A stretch of DNA of 64,000 nucleotides from Micractinium sp. NFX-FRZ (GCA_029339195.1 JAPTJF010000138.1:62001-126000); one strand, 5' to 3'. Positions 20,841-34,562 are shown, counted from the stretch's first letter. Notes: generated by a model from the letters alone, not told the origin. Made by a program: numbers and translations.

Positions 20841-21758
20841 TGCCCTCTTCATCACCTGCATGCATGTTCGTGTTGTCATCGTACCTGTTTGCTTTCATAT
20901 GTTTTCTGTGCGTGCCGCGCACGTCGCACCTCTCTTTCCCCTCCCGCCCTTTTATGCTGTTCCAGCCATTCATCACCCCCCACCCCACCCAACCAAGCAC
21001 CCTTCTTCCGTCACCTCCTTCCTTCACCCATCACACGTATTTGCATGCGTAGACTGCACGTTTCACAGCAGCAGGCAACGTACGGGGGCAGGAGCAGCAG
21101 CAATTATGCGCGCCCACACGAATAATGAGCATGGCCTTCACCAGTTTTGGCACCCCCATGGTCGATAATGTCCCACAGCGCTAGCCTGCTGCACTTTCCT
21201 ATAGTCCGACAGGTCCGACAGGGCGACCTTTAATTTTAAATGCCAGTACAAATATACAAAAGCCAGGACATTGTTGAGTTTGACGGGGGTGTTATCATGT
21301 GGAAAAATGGGGTAGTGTGGGGAAGGTGGGGTGGGGGGCGGCGGGCAAGGGGTCGAATGCAACAACAGGCCCTACTGCAATGGAGCCGCTACAAGGTGCA
21401 TTCATGCTGCACAGACGCGCTATGTCATACAAAATGAAACACATTGAGCACAGTTACAGTTAAAGGCAGCAGCTACGTGCCACGTGGCACGCACAGCGCC
21501 TACAAATTGCAAAAGCAAAAAGTGGAGAGTTTGGGGGCGCAGGGGGCGGGCAGCCAGGCAACCAGCGGCGTGGCGGGCGCTTGTGCGTGGGCTGCAGGCA
21601 CGAGATCTCGAGCAGCATGCCATGCCATGCTATGCAGGAAGCCTTGACGTTACCGCCTTGTGTGCCGCCAGCCACCCACGCCGCGCCACCCCTCCGATGC
21701 GTCGGCCTTGCACAGGCCACGCCGCGTGCCTCGGTGCCTCTGCGGAGGGTCCGCGACT
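20841..21758. other. Convergent 3' spacer
   Basis: 918 bp between the stops of the plus-strand beta-helix gene and the minus-strand ABC transporter. It includes AT-richer patches and no recognisable gene; 3' UTRs expected. Confidence 0.5.
21454..21458 (-). terminator. Candidate TGTAA polyadenylation signal
   Basis: TTACA on the plus strand, about 300 nt past the stop of the ABC transporter. Confidence 0.4.
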
Positions 21759-24700
21759 TCAGCGGTTCTGCCACTTGATGTAGCGCAGGGCCAGGGCAGA
21801 CAGAGCAAAGAAGACGCCCGAGAAGGCGGCCAGGATGAGGGCCACCTGTGGGATGGGGTGGGGTGTGGGGGGAGGGGGGAGGGGTAGAAGGCCAGGCCGC
21901 CATGGCATGAACAAAGGCAAGGGAAGAGTGCCCGCGTGCAGCGCCAGCCCACTTCTGGATGCCCTACACGAAATGCATGCAATTGCCACTTCCTCGCAAC
22001 AGGCTCTTCCCCCTCCCCTTCCCCCACAACTCACGTATCCCCTGAATGCGTAGGAGTAGCCAAAGTATGTGTTGACAAAGGTGGCCACCGAGACGGGCGG
22101 CGACTGGTCCTGCGGGTTCATGTGCACATGGCGTGGAACGGTATGCAGAGTATGTATGTCGGGTGTGATGTGTCGGGGTGGGTACCGGGGCCAGGCTAGA
22201 GGCCACTCAGCATGCAGATGGCACAAGGCTAGGCAGGCAAGCGGGCATCAGGCAGAGAGCCGGGCAGGCAGGCAGGCATGTTGGCAGCCCTTGGCAGTTG
22301 GCAGCCAATGCAGCAGGCACATGCACATGCACATGTGAGCACCTGCATGATCTGCTGGTCCTGGTCACCCAGCTCGCCCACGATGAGACCGTACTGCAGT
22401 GGAAGCGCAGGCGTTGTAAAGTGGGTTTCGGGGGTTTGGGGGGCAAGCAGCACGGCGAATGGGGCAGTGGCAGCTGGGGCGCACGCACGAGGCGGGTCTT
22501 GGCAGCCCGCCCAGTCACACAACATGCACACCCCGGGCCAAGGGTGGCCGCATTGCCCTCACCAGGCCCCAGGACACTGGGTTGATGTACCAGATCCAGC
22601 GCCAGGCCCAGGGGATCATGGGGCGGGGCTTGTAGAAGCCGCAGAAGAGGTCGAAGACGCCGAACATGAATGAGGTGAAGGCTGCATGCATATGTGTATG
22701 GGGTGGGGGTTTTGTCACGAAGCGGGGTACTGGAGGAGACGGGAGGGAGAGGGAGTCGCTAGCGCCAAGCTCGAAAGCAAAGGGAGGGCGCAGCCACAGG
22801 CAGCGCCAGTTCTCCCACCCTGCTCCCAAACCCTGTCGCCCCGTCCCGCCCCCCGCACCGTTGGCAATCTGCAGGGAGGGCGTGATCTGCACTGCTGCGA
22901 TGCCAAAGTAGGTCCAGGAGGCGAGGGAGAGGGTGGTGATGGCGTAGAAGTAGAAGAACTTGCCGGCGTCCGCCTGGAAGCCAACCAGCCTGCAAGGGTC
23001 GTTGGAAGACGCGTAACCAGTGGTTTAAGCCATGCGCCAGTGCAGGGCAGGCGTACGGCTGGTCAACACGGAGCCTTGCAGCGGCAGTCCTTAGTAGCAG
23101 GCCGGCGTGGTCGCCCATCTCGGCACAGCACAGCACAGCATGCGCAGCGCTGCCCCTCACCAGTACACCACCACAGAGTAGATCATGGACTGCAGCAGCA
23201 GGTAGGGCGCCTCCACCAGGAACTCGGCCAGGGCGTAGGGCAGCGAGGTGTAGGTGCCGCCCGCCGCCTCGCGGTAGAAGACCGTCCTGCGGGCGGCAGG
23301 CGCACGCGGCAGGGGTGGGCCATGAGACAGGAAGCAGGGCGGGGCAATGAGGGTGGGGTATCCCCTGGGAGGGTGTGCCTGCAGGTGCATGCAGGCCCCG
23401 CACCCCCGCTACTCTCCCAAACAAAGCTCCTTCAAGCTGCACGTGGGGGTGGGGTGGGGGGAGACGAGCGGGCACCGCCCTCATGCCACCATGGGCAGGG
23501 CCCGCTGCGGACCAGCACACCTGCGCAGGCTGATGAGCGACTGCACCATCATGGCATTCAGGATGCCAATGAACATGATGGACCTGCAAGGAATGGCGGA
23601 GGGGGGAAGCCGGGGGTGAGGCATGTGCGCGTGCCGAGGCGCTGTGAGGCCCGCCAAGCCCCTTTAGCAGTACTGTCAGCCGGGCGTCTCAGTCTACTCA
23701 CGAGTACTGGACTCCCGTCACGTTGATGATGCCGGCGTATGTGAAGGCGTCCTCGCCCTGCGGCAGGATAGAAGGGAGGGGCGGGTGGGGGGAGGGCAAG
23801 GTTGAGCGCTTTGGTTCGCCATCCATTTGCACAAGAGTGCCCCCCCGCCTGCTCAGCGTCTGGCATGCTGACGTTACGCTGCACTAGTCGCCGCCCACCT
23901 GGCCTCTGAGCACGGTGCCAAAGAAGAAGGAGATGACAATGGTGATGGCCATGCGCACGCCGGTGTATGATTTGGCCAGCCGGGCGTACTGCTGCAGGTT
24001 GCGCACCAGCAGCTGCTGGGCCTGCGGGCAGCAGCAAGGGGCGGGGGGGCGAATGGAAGGCCAGGAGGTGAGGAACAGAGGCCAGGCCCCACGCCATGTG
24101 TTGTGCAAGCTGCCTGCTGCAGCACACAACCCGCCACCCCCCTAACCACCCCTGCCTTCCCCCACAGCATCGCACATCATTCTACCCACTTCCAGCAGGA
24201 CGCTCACAAGCATCGCACCTGAACCAGCGCCGACGCGGCCGCCAGTTCGGCAGGCTTCAGGTCTTCCTCCCCCTCGCGCGGCTGGCACAGCCCCGCCAGC
24301 GCCTCGTCGTTCTGATCGCACAGCGTGGACATGGCGTAGTGGTCGGAGAAGTCGCCGCCGGTGGCTGCCTCCACTGCCGGGGTGGTCACGTCCAGCATCC
24401 AGGTGGCGGGGTTGTAGCTGCAACAGGGTGGCCCAGCACGCGCAGCATGTGAGGGCGCAGCCATTGAGCCAGCCAGGTGAGCAGCGAGGGGCCAGATACA
24501 CCCTATCGGCCACAGCGTGCGTCCTGCAAGGCAAGTCAGCCCGCGCGTGTGCTGCTCGGCAGCAAAGACAGCAGAAAGGGGTCCTTTTCTTTCCGCCACC
24601 CTGCACGCATGCCAGCCAGCACATGCACCCACCCGGGCTTCATGTCGGTCACCCCCTCCAGGGCCTGGAGGTAGGAGATGAGCTGGCAGGATCCGGCGCC

Positions 24701-27700
24701 CAGTGCCCCGTGGAAGATGGTGCTGCCGCCTCGCTTGAGCAGCAGCAGCTCGTCAAAGGCCTCGAAGATGTCGGTGGAGGGCTGGCCATGGGCAGGAGGG
24801 GGGAGTGCGGGGTGGTGGGGTGGAAGGAGGGTGCGGGGTGACAAAGGGAGGGCAGGGCGGCAGCCAAGAGCAAGTGCGGGCGAGCAGGGGCGCAAGCTGA
24901 CCCGGCAGCTGCGGAGGCCCAGGAGCGAGGTAGCTGGGGACGCTGGCACCCATGGCACCCAGGACTGCAGCGGGCGGGCAGGCTCGGGTCGCCCCACCTG
25001 ATGGATGGTGCACACGACGGTGCGCCCGCCGTCGGTGATTCTCCTGACAGCGCGCATAACAATCGCGGCCGCGCGTGCATCCAGACCAGAGGTGGGCTCG
25101 CTGCGGGGGGGGGGGGGGGGGGGATACAGGGCAGCCAGATCAGCGGCGCGAGGACCGGTTTTGGGAGGCAGCACTGCAACCAAACGCAGCAGCTGCTTGC
25201 ATGCTGGGCACGTTGGCAGCGGGCAGCGCTTCAGGTAGGTTCCGTGCCTCCCTTCATTCTCCTCCAGCCCAACACACCATGCTGAACCCAGCACAGCCGA
25301 GCGCAGCCCTGCACAGCACACAACACAACGCAGCACTGCCCCGCACACCGCATCGCAGCACATCATATCACATCACAACAGCACAGCATAGCACAGCACA
25401 TCACAGCAGCACAGCACTGGCGAAGCCCACCGCACACCGCACACCGCACACAGCACACGGCACGCACTCCATGAACACGATGGAGGGGTTGGCCACCAGC
25501 TCCACGGCAATGGTCAGCCGCTTGCGCTGCTCCGTGCTCAGCCCGCTTTGGCCGGGGATGCCGATGAGGGAGGTGCGCAGGTCGGCCAGCTCCACCACCT
25601 CCATCACCTGGCAGGGACATGGTGTAGGCTCAGGACAGGGAGGTTAAGAAAGACGTGGGACAAGCACCAACACCTGGCGGAGGGGCAGCAGGACAGGGCA
25701 GGGCAGGTCAGGTCAGGGCGGTCGGGAACGAGATGGGGCGGAGCAGCTGGTGGCAGCGGCTGGCAGCGGTGGGGTCAGTTGAGCTGTGCTGCCCGCCATG
25801 TAGCCATGCATGCTTCAACACTGTTGTGATGCTTTGCTTCTGAATCAGCAACCCCATTGCCAAACAGCCAGGGTCGGCCCCTCAGCGCCAGCCGCCACCC
25901 ACCTCTTCCACAAACTGCGTCGCGGTGTCGGCTGGCACAGCGGCGGGCAGGCGCAGGCGGGCAGAGAAGAGCAGCGCCTCGTGCACCGTGGCCTCGGGCA
26001 TGTGGATGTCGGTCTGCAGGGCAGGAAGAAATAAAGGAAGGGGATAATTTATGAATGTAAACAGCGTTCGTTGGCAGGACTGGCCATGGACGCTACCCCA
26101 TCAAGGACGGCACAGTGTTGACCCTAATGCGAGCCCCACTCATGCCTGGCGCGGTCACCTGCTCGCAGTACCCCATGACGCGCTTGAAGGTGTCGGCGCG
26201 CTGCGGGTACCCATTGACGCGGATGTCCCCCGTGATCTTGCCGCCTGTGAGGCAGGAAACATTAGCGGTACAGTTAACTTAACGGCGATACAGGGCAGGC
26301 CAGCGGCACAATGTACACAAGCGAGGGAGAAGGTTGCCAGGTGATGCACTGCCTGCATAGCGCCCATGCCCCAGCTGCAAAGGCCAACCTATGCACCCTC
26401 CCGCAGCACACACAGCGCACCCGTCTTGCGCAGTGCCAGGCAGTCCATGAGCGTCGTCTTGCCGGCCCCTGAGGAGCCCATGAGCGCGGTGAGCACGCCC
26501 GGGCGGAAGGAGCCGCTGATGCCTTTGAGCAGCAGCAGGCGGCCGCCATGCGGGTCCCCGCTGTCCCCGCTGTCCACAGCTTCAAATCCCGCGGGCAGGG
26601 GCACCGAATACTTGAGCTCCTGGAAGGTCATGCGCACGGGGGTGAAGGGCAGCGAGGTCTTGGCGGGGGGCAGGGTGGCAGGTGTGCCGCCCACCTCCAC
26701 ATCGGCGCTGGGGCGGCCGCCGCTGTGGCTTGAGTCCACAGACTTTGACGACTTGACGGAGACGTCGTCCAACGTGGCATCCTCTGCAGCACGCGGGGGT
26801 GGGGCAGGACAATACAGTGGTGTACGCATGGAGGCCTCAGCTTTGTAGTGTGGAGAGCGCGCTAATGCGGGCTACTGCGGAAAGCATGTGCCGGCAAGCG
26901 CCCTGCCCCGCATGCACCTGCACCTGCGTGTGCCCGCAGTCTGCCCATGGCTCGTGGCTCACCGTCGCCGGGCTTGAGCACGACCTCGGTGCCCGAGGAG
27001 GAGGAGAGGTAGGAGGCTGCCACGCAGAAGAGGGTGGTGTTGAGCAGCGTGGAGCCCAGGCCCCAGCCAAACACGGCGATCCAGATCCAGTGGGAGCCCG
27101 TGTGGTAGCCCCTGCAGCAGGGGAGGCACAGGGGGCGTGTGCAGGCATGTGGAAGGGGAAGGGGTTGCGGGGAAGCGGGGCAGCAAGTAGGACCAGCTGC
27201 GGCACGCCCGTGTGCCCCTGCCTGCAGCCCTGAGGAACATACAAGGCTCAGGAACCAGAGCCAGACGGCAGGCTGGTGTTGATGCTCACCGCTGCTCCAA
27301 ATACAGCTCGCCAGCGGTCTGGCCAGGGGCGCCGCCCGGTGCGGGACCGCCCCAGTTGGGGCTCTCAAACTCGTTGACCACCAGCGCCTGCAGGAAGTAT
27401 GTCACCGGGTTGGCGTAGTCTGCAGGTGGAAGGGCGGGAGGATGAGGTGAATGAGCGACCGGGGACGGGCAGTTGGAACAGGCAAGTGGACGGGCGCTGC
27501 CTGTGAGGGCAGGCACCATACAGACAGATGCGTGAGCGACGCTAGGCAGGTACTCTAAGCAGCGCGCTGTGCTCACATGCGCCCTTCCAGCCGCCAGACA
27601 GTGCCCTTGGGTTCACAATGTAGCCGCTTGCAATGGTGAAGATGAGGATGGCCAGGTTCTGCGGGGGGGGAAGGGGAAGGGGGCACTTGAGTAGTGTGCA

Positions 27701-30700
27701 TAAGGGAGGCCGGCTCGCAGCTTCCATTGCTTGCCAAGGCTGCCACAGAAGGCGGGTTGGATCACCCGCCTTCTATCACTTTCGGGGTAAGCAAGCCTGT
27801 CAGCCCCCACCACAGCACTCACTGCCATTGGCGTGCGTAGCAGCTGCATGCCCCTGCAAGTCACTGGCTCCTCGCACAGCAGCAGCTACAGGCCCCCACA
27901 CCTGCAGCGCCGCAGCGATGGTGATGGTGCCGGCAAACATGGCGAGCAGCATGAAGAGCGAGAGGCCGCACACGCCCGCCACAAACATGATGCCCCAGAA
28001 GACGAGCAGGCGCGCGCTGGTGTCAAAGCCCACCTGCGCGGCAGGGAGCCAATGGGAGGCAGGTAAAGAGGGGGCACCGAGGGCAGTGGGAGAACGCAGC
28101 AGGCTTGCCGTGCCAAGGGGTGGCAGGGCGGCAGGGCCCTGAAGCGGCCCCAGTCCCCAGGCCTGAAGCGGGCCCCACTCCCTGCCTCACACACACCGCC
28201 CAGCCTCACCCCCGCCTCACCATGAAGTAGACCATGAGTGTCCACAGCCAGGCCTCCGTGCAGATCAGCGGCACTTGCAGCAGGATCTCGGGCAGCGCGT
28301 AGCACCAGCCAGGCGTCAGGTGCGCGTCGCGCTGCGGGCAAGAAGAAGGGGGAGGCAGAGGTGCAGGTGGGGTGGTGTAGACAGGTTCTTGAGATTGTCC
28401 CAGAGGCAGAATAGATACAGGCCGTCCCCCGACATGACCCAAACACACAGCTGGCAGGCGCCCCACCTGGCGCAGGTACACTGGCAGGCGCTCGATGAGC
28501 AGGCCGGGCTGGGCAAAGGAGACCATCAGCTGGGTCATGACGGAAAAGAAGGCCACGGAGATGTACATCTGCATCCATGGGGCACCAGGGAGGGTGAAGC
28601 AGGTGGAACGGCTGGACGGGACGTCTGCAACAAGGCTTGCAGGGCCGATCGAAGCCTTACCCTGCTTGTGCCCGCTCCGCACGCATGCTGACCTGCCCAG
28701 GGCGTGCGCGCACACTGTGTGCCTGGCGTGCCCCCACCTGTGCGTCTGCCAGCGTCTCGCGCCCCTGGTTGAGGAAGAGCGTGCCGACAGCAAAGGCCAT
28801 GACCAGGCACTGCAGGCTGCAGTCAAAAAGTTGGACGGCAGCAAGCAGTGCTCAGGCAGTGCTCGAACTGCAGCCTCCATGCGGCTGGGGCTTTGATGCC
28901 CAGGTTTGGGGACGAGCACGCCTCATTGCCGCTGCTCATTCAAGCAGCTGCTTGTTGGCCGGGTGCCGGCGTGACACACCCCTGCCGCCCCATGTTGCCC
29001 CATCCAGCAGGATACATCCCCTTTGCCAGCACGGGTCTCACATGCGGATGACGATGAAGGCACGGTTGCGCATGAAGAGCTTGGTCTGGCGGCCCATGCA
29101 GGCCATGAACATTGTCCACTCACTCTGCGCATACCTGCGGGCGGGCGGGCGGGCAGGAGCACAGGCATGGGTGGGGCATGGGTTAGAGCCAGCCAGAACG
29201 GAAGGCAGCCGCACAGCAAAGCAGCAGCCACATTGGCATTGCGTAGGCCGGCGCTCGGAGCGGGGCCCTGCCGTACGCAGCTGCCCATGCCTCGGCGTGC
29301 GCTCACTTGTGCACCGCCAGCTGGCCGTGCCCCTCCTTCTCCTCCTCCGCCAGCATGTCCAGCTCTTTCATGAACTCCTGCCCATACCTGGGGCATTCAT
29401 GGGCACACACTGGGTGAGGTGGGTGGGACAGAGGCTGACAGGCGGCATGCAGGGAGGCAGGCATTCCGGTCCCCTGAGGCGTGCAGGGTTAGGCAGGGCC
29501 CCAGGGTGGCATCACAGCCGAGTAACTAGCACGGCTGCTGATGCTGCCAACGTCGCTCAATCCCCCCACACACAACCGCTGCTGCAACTCACTCGGTGGC
29601 ACGGTACGCCTCCTCAAAGGCGCGGTCGGGGACGTAAACGTACTCGCCACCCTTCTTGCCGCTCCAGTACAGCTGCAGCACCGGGCGGGCGGGCGCGGCA
29701 TTGCCAACGGTGCAGCCACAGCTCGGTACGAATGATACAGTGCAGTGCGCAGCGCTGCCCATGCAGTAACCCTGCTTGCATCGCCGAAGCCAGGTGCTCC
29801 CCCCTACACCGACCTCAAACGTTTCAAAGCACATTCAAGCTGTGCCTGCGGAGCTCACCCGCTGCTCTCCCAGCGTGGTGACCTCCTGCAGAAAGTCGGC
29901 CACGCCCTTGCTGATCGTGGTCTCAAAGCCCAGGCCCTGGAAGCAGTGGAACAGAAGACCAGTTTCCCAGCAGCGTGTGAGTCGACGACACCAGCAGGAG
30001 AGGGAACCACAGGCAGCTGCCAGCCTGGCAGAAAGGCAGCGCGCTATCTGAGCTGCCATACCTGGAAGAAGGGCACCACAGCCTCACGGGGACCGTGGAA
30101 CACGAGGCGCCCCCCTGACAGGAGCATGATGTCGTCGAAGCAGTCGTACGTCTCGGGCGTGGGCTGCAGCAGCGACACCAGCACTGTGCCCTGCAGCAGG
30201 GGGAAGGGAAGGTGAAGGGAACGGGAAGTGGGTGGTATGCCGCTGAGATCAGCAGATTCGGTCCTTGGTGTCTGGCCAGGGGAGATGCACATGGTGTGCT
30301 TTGCTGCTGTGCTGGCAGCCACTCACATGCACCAGGTGGCACAGCGCGCGCAGGCGGTTGCAGATCTCAAACGTGGTGGCGCTGTCCAGGCCGGTGGAGA
30401 TCTGCGGGCGGGGCAAGGGCGAGCAGAGCGGAGGCAGTGTCAGGCTGGCTCAGCAAGGTATGGCAAGTGCATGGCCTCCAGGAGCGACAGGTACGGGCAG
30501 GCGTGGGGCCTGGTTGGCGAAGCAAAGCACAGCAGGGGCCCTGCCAAACTCCCAGATATGCATCATGCATGCCCGCCCGCCCACACCCACCTGCCTGCCC
30601 ACCTACCCGCTCTCAATCCTCCCCCGCCTATCCCACCCCCTCAACCCCTTCAACCCTCCCTCCCCCACCCCCACTCACCTCATTCGCGAAGAGCACGTTG

Positions 30701-33127
30701 GAGGGCCCCACCAGCATCTCTCCCGTGGTCACCCGCTTCTTCTGCCCCCCAGACACGCCACGGATCATGGCATTGCCCTGCATGTGGGGGGGGGGGGCGG
30801 TATTGTGGGTGCGGGTGGTACGGCGGTTAGGGCACGAGTGGGTGGGCGCAGCAGGCCATGTCGCCCAGGGCAATAGAGCAGCCGGCATCAGCAATGCCCC
30901 CCTGCCCCCAAGACTCTACAGGAAGCCAGAGCCAGCTCACCACCAGCGTCTCCGCGCAGCCCTCCAGCCCCAGGGCCTTGATGGCAATGTCTGTGGCCAC
31001 GTTGTGGTGCTCCCCCAGTGCGTGCATGTAGGCCACCACGGCAGGGTCGGGGTCGATGCCCATGTCGTGCTCCTTCTCCTCCAGCAGCACCTCGGCGGCT
31101 GCAGGGATGGGAGGGAGAATGATGGGAGACACAAGGGACAGCACCTCATCGGCGCCGAGGAGGGGCTTGCACAGTGGGCGGGGCGCATGGCAAGGTGAGC
31201 GAAATTGCAGGATGCAAGACGCACGCAAGGGCACGAGCAAGAGCAAGGGTGCACACACGGCCGGGGCCGGCGCCACAGGGCTGCCTGCGAGCTGCGGGCA
31301 TGCCAGGCGGGCGACACAGCGCAGCGGGTGTGCATGTGCAGGCACACCCACGGGGTGGGCTGTTCATGTGCTCACGCTTGCGGGTGCGCGAGGTCTGGCA
31401 GAGGGCGGAGAAGTCGAGCGTCTCCCGCACGTCAGCTCGCCAAAGTGAGTGTCCACCTGGGGGTGGGGGACGGGAGGTGGGGGTAGGTGGCATGCCAGGC
31501 AGGCGAGCGGCGGGCAGGTGCCACGCCAGGCAGCAGAGGGGCAGGCGGGTGCCATGCCAGGCAGGTGCGGCGGTATTGGCTGATGAGAAGATCCGGGCTC
31601 GGAAGCACATGCTGTTGGGCCACTGCCCACCACAAATGGATCAGAACACATGCTAACACTTGCTGTACACACATGATAGCCAAGGAGCTGGCCACCTGGT
31701 TGATGTAGTTGGCAGTGCGCTCCACCACGAAATTGTTGAAGGAGAGGCCGTTGTAGGTGAGCTCATCGGCTGTGATCTGTGGGAGTGGGGCAGGAGGGGG
31801 AGGGAGGCGGGCAGGCACACCGGAGCGTGAGGTGGGTGGGCAGGGCGGCTGGCGCAGTGCCCGCAGCCAAGCGCTGGGGTCCCTTCATTCTGTCCGCACC
31901 AGTGTATGCGTGCCTCACCTTCAGCTTCTTCTCGCCTTTGAGCTGCCCAGCCAGCGCGCGCATCAGCGTCGACTTGCCCGCGCCGGGGGGACTGCATGGG
32001 GTGGGTGCACGTGTGGAGGAGGGTGGGTGCGGTTGTGTTGGTGGAGATGTGAGGAGCGCTGCCGTGAAGTAGGGCTGGGAATCTCCTTCAGGCCATGCAG
32101 TGACAGTCAGGGCACACTGAGCACCACGGCACACCGCCGCCTCCGCCGCAGCAGTCCCCCTTACCCCAGAAGCAGCGTGACGCGTCCTGGGCGCAGCACT
32201 GACGACACATTCTCAAGGATGTGCACTTTTCGCATGCGCCCTGTGGGCTTGCCAGCCACGCGCTGCAGCAGCGGGCAGGGCGGGGGGTGCAGCAGGCAGG
32301 TGGGAAGTGAGGCACACATGGGCGTGATGTGCAGGGCGTGTGCAGCCCATCGAGCGGCACCCCTGCACTGAGGTATTTTGCATGCAGCTGAAGGACCAGT
32401 CTTCAACTTCCCGCCCACCTGGCAACCTGCCCGCCCCTCTCCCGCCCTGCGTTCCACCCCTCACCTTGACCGCGCCTAGCAGTGGGCCGGGACGCTTCGC
32501 GCCGCCACCGCCGCCGGGGCCTCCGCTGCGCGCTGTTGCCAGCCCCGTCACTGACAGGTTCTTGAACCGGATGAGCACGTCCTGCATTGCCACCCCCGCA
32601 GTGTCAAACCGCTGCCGCACCGCCGCCAGCAGCGCCAGCGTTTCGTCCTCGTGCCCGTGGTCCTCCTTCCCCTTGCGTGACACCGCGTGCAGCAGCGCGC
32701 CGCGCGTGGAGGGGCGGTGCAGCATGGAGAGGCGCACGAGGCGGCTGGCACCCTCTGCCGTTTCCACCACCACCGGCAGCTTGCTCCGCACCGCGCGCTC
32801 CGCCAGCGCCGCTGCCTGCGGGCGCAGGAGGGAGCGGGGTTGGGGGGGTGGGTGGGCGGGGCACAGGGGACCAAGGCAGCAAGGCTCAGCATGGGGACAT
32901 TGCAGCGGTGCGGCAGTGCAGCAGGGGTATCATGGCGGCAGGGATTCAAGGCAGCGGGGTTGCAAGGCAGCGGGGCGGCAGGACCACCTAGCTCCGGCAG
33001 CGCCCGCTCCCACCTGCAGCTCTGCATACTCCTCCTGGCGGTGGGCCAGGGGCATGGCGCTGGCCCGCGCAAACATATTTGTTTCCTGGCGCATGTCGCC
33101 GCTGACTGAGCTGAAGACGCCGTTCAT
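21759..33127 (-). CDS. Full-size PDR-type ABCG transporter
   Basis: ATP-driven membrane exporter of the plant/fungal PDR class; 37 exons, about 1452 aa, layout NBD1-TMD1-NBD2-TMD2. First exons: 33127-33014, 32815-32465, 32262-32165, 31991-31919. Last exon: 21845-21759. NBD1: Walker [10 protein letters not shown] (~188-196), signature VSGGQKKRV (~327), then [17 protein letters not shown], where the Walker B Asp is Asn (~351). TMD1 spans 29134-26963. NBD2: Walker [10 protein letters not shown] (~895-903), signature [15 protein letters not shown] (~1002), intact Walker [16 protein letters not shown] with the Asp codon split by an intron, and CTIHQ. Then [10 protein letters not shown] and TMD2 with [11 protein letters not shown] and INPVSWGL; the end is RYIKWQNR. 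Exon 6 lacks one base: after GELT the frame must shift to read [10 protein letters not shown], and only one added base makes the flanking phases agree (at 31430/31431). Substrate not predictable. Confidence 0.93.
25105..25123. repeat. Homopolymer run of 19 G
   Basis: Nineteen consecutive G on the plus strand, directly beside the exon that starts NBD2's DEPTSGLD segment (intron side). A likely place for length errors or polymorphism. Confidence 0.9.
25284..25467. repeat. CACAG/CACACCG-rich low-complexity intron sequence
   Basis: Degenerate tandem pentamer and heptamer units (CACAG, ACACCGC) fill most of the intron upstream of the exon at 25468-25607 in the ABC transporter gene. Confidence 0.75.
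31486..31566. repeat. About three imperfect ~25-30-bp repeats in an intron
   Basis: The core GGTGCCATGCCAGGCAG recurs with small changes three times inside the intron between exons 5 and 6 of the ABC transporter. Confidence 0.7.
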
Positions 33128-34562
33128 GGTGCCGTCTCACTGACCCTGCCGCGCGCCGTGCACCTGCCGCTGTCTGCCGCCGCCGCTCTCCCGGGCAAGG
33201 TTAGGGCTTGCCCCAAGGTTCGGCACTGCCGCTGGCCCCGCTCCTGCTGCCCACCACTGATGCCACTAGGGATGCGTGAGTAGAGCTGCGGGCACCAGGC
33301 GCTCGCGCTTGCGTACTGTCAAAGCCCGCGCGTGGGTAGCCTTTGGGGGAAGCCCTAGTTCCGAGTTCAGACACTGTTATTGCAAAACAACGTGCAAAAT
33401 GCACTGCGAGATTCGACGCAGCCAGCGCAAACCGCGACGAGCACTGCACAGTGGCTGACGCAAGCCAGGCTGTGCCCACTGGGCAGGTAGCCAGGTACTG
33501 CAGGTCAACACCACAGCGCAAGGATGTCGAAACTGTGATCCATGCGGCAGTGCAGGAGGCGGGATGCAGGGGGACAGGCAGGCAGCCTCTGTGCCGCCGT
33601 TGCCCTACGACCGCCGCTGGTGCTGCCTACCACCCGCGCGGTGCCAGTGCACCACATGCCAGGGCTGGCTCATGGCCCCCGGTCTGCCAAGTGTATTTCG
33701 GCTGGTCCATTGCTTCGTGTTGCTCTTTCACAACATGTCCGAGGTGGACAGATGCATTCATCTGGTGCCTACAATTTGCCGCCCGGTAGCAGGGCTGGCC
33801 AGCATGCTGGCTGAGGGAAGGGTGGGACTGTGTATGCATGACACCCATGCTGCCGCTTGATAGCGTTCCAAATCTCTGACATGCGCAACCGCAGCAGGCT
33901 GTACCTCAACACGTGTGACCTCTTGTTGCCATTGCTGCCCCTCGCCCTGAATGGACAGCAAGCATGCAGGCCTGGCCACCATTAATGCAGATGCCTGCAC
34001 CTGTGCAGCTGCCCGACCAGCTGGCATACCTGCTGCATGTGTTTTGTGTCAACGCAGCTCGATGCAGCCGTACTTGAGGTGAACGCATGAGAGCAGCCTT
34101 GCAAGCATTAGGTTGGTGCTTGCGATGCAACCGCCGCCCGGTTGGTTCTCATCTGCACCCCGCTTCTGATGCAGTTGGCTTCATGCCATCCCTTTGAAAC
34201 CGGCACTTGTTGAAACACATATCCGTACTTGGGTGCCCTCTCAGCATAATTGCACCCTATATGCAAGGCACGCAGCGGCAGGCGGCGGGACGGGCGTAGG
34301 GAGGGCGGCCGCCACTTCCCCTAAGCCACCCAAGCTTCCCCTCTGGCCTTCACATCTGACCTCTGCTCCGCTGCCATGCCTCCCCAAGAGTGAGAAGAGC
34401 TCACATTGCGAGGTGCTTTTGCGTGCCACGTCCGAGATGGGGTTTTCTCAGAGAGGTCATCAGCGCCCGACCAAGCGCCCCGCGTCCCTTTCGCCCTGAC
34501 AAGCATCCAAGAGACTCGCCTCGACATTTGTGTGGGCTCCTATCCCTTCAATCGCAGCGATC
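33128..34562. promoter_or_regulatory. 1.4-kb divergent spacer with promoters of the ABC transporter and the epimerase
   Basis: Head-to-head intergenic region. I find no convincing gene. GC content is lower than in the neighbouring exons around 33350-33430 and 33840-34300. No clear TATA box seen. Confidence 0.5.

Noticed and set aside
22686..23726. 346-codon open frame on the plus strand
   Set aside because: Antisense to five in-phase exons and introns of the ABC transporter; no domain sense.
28637..29881. 414-codon open frame on the plus strand
   Set aside because: Antisense to ABC exons 11-15; a by-product of high GC content.
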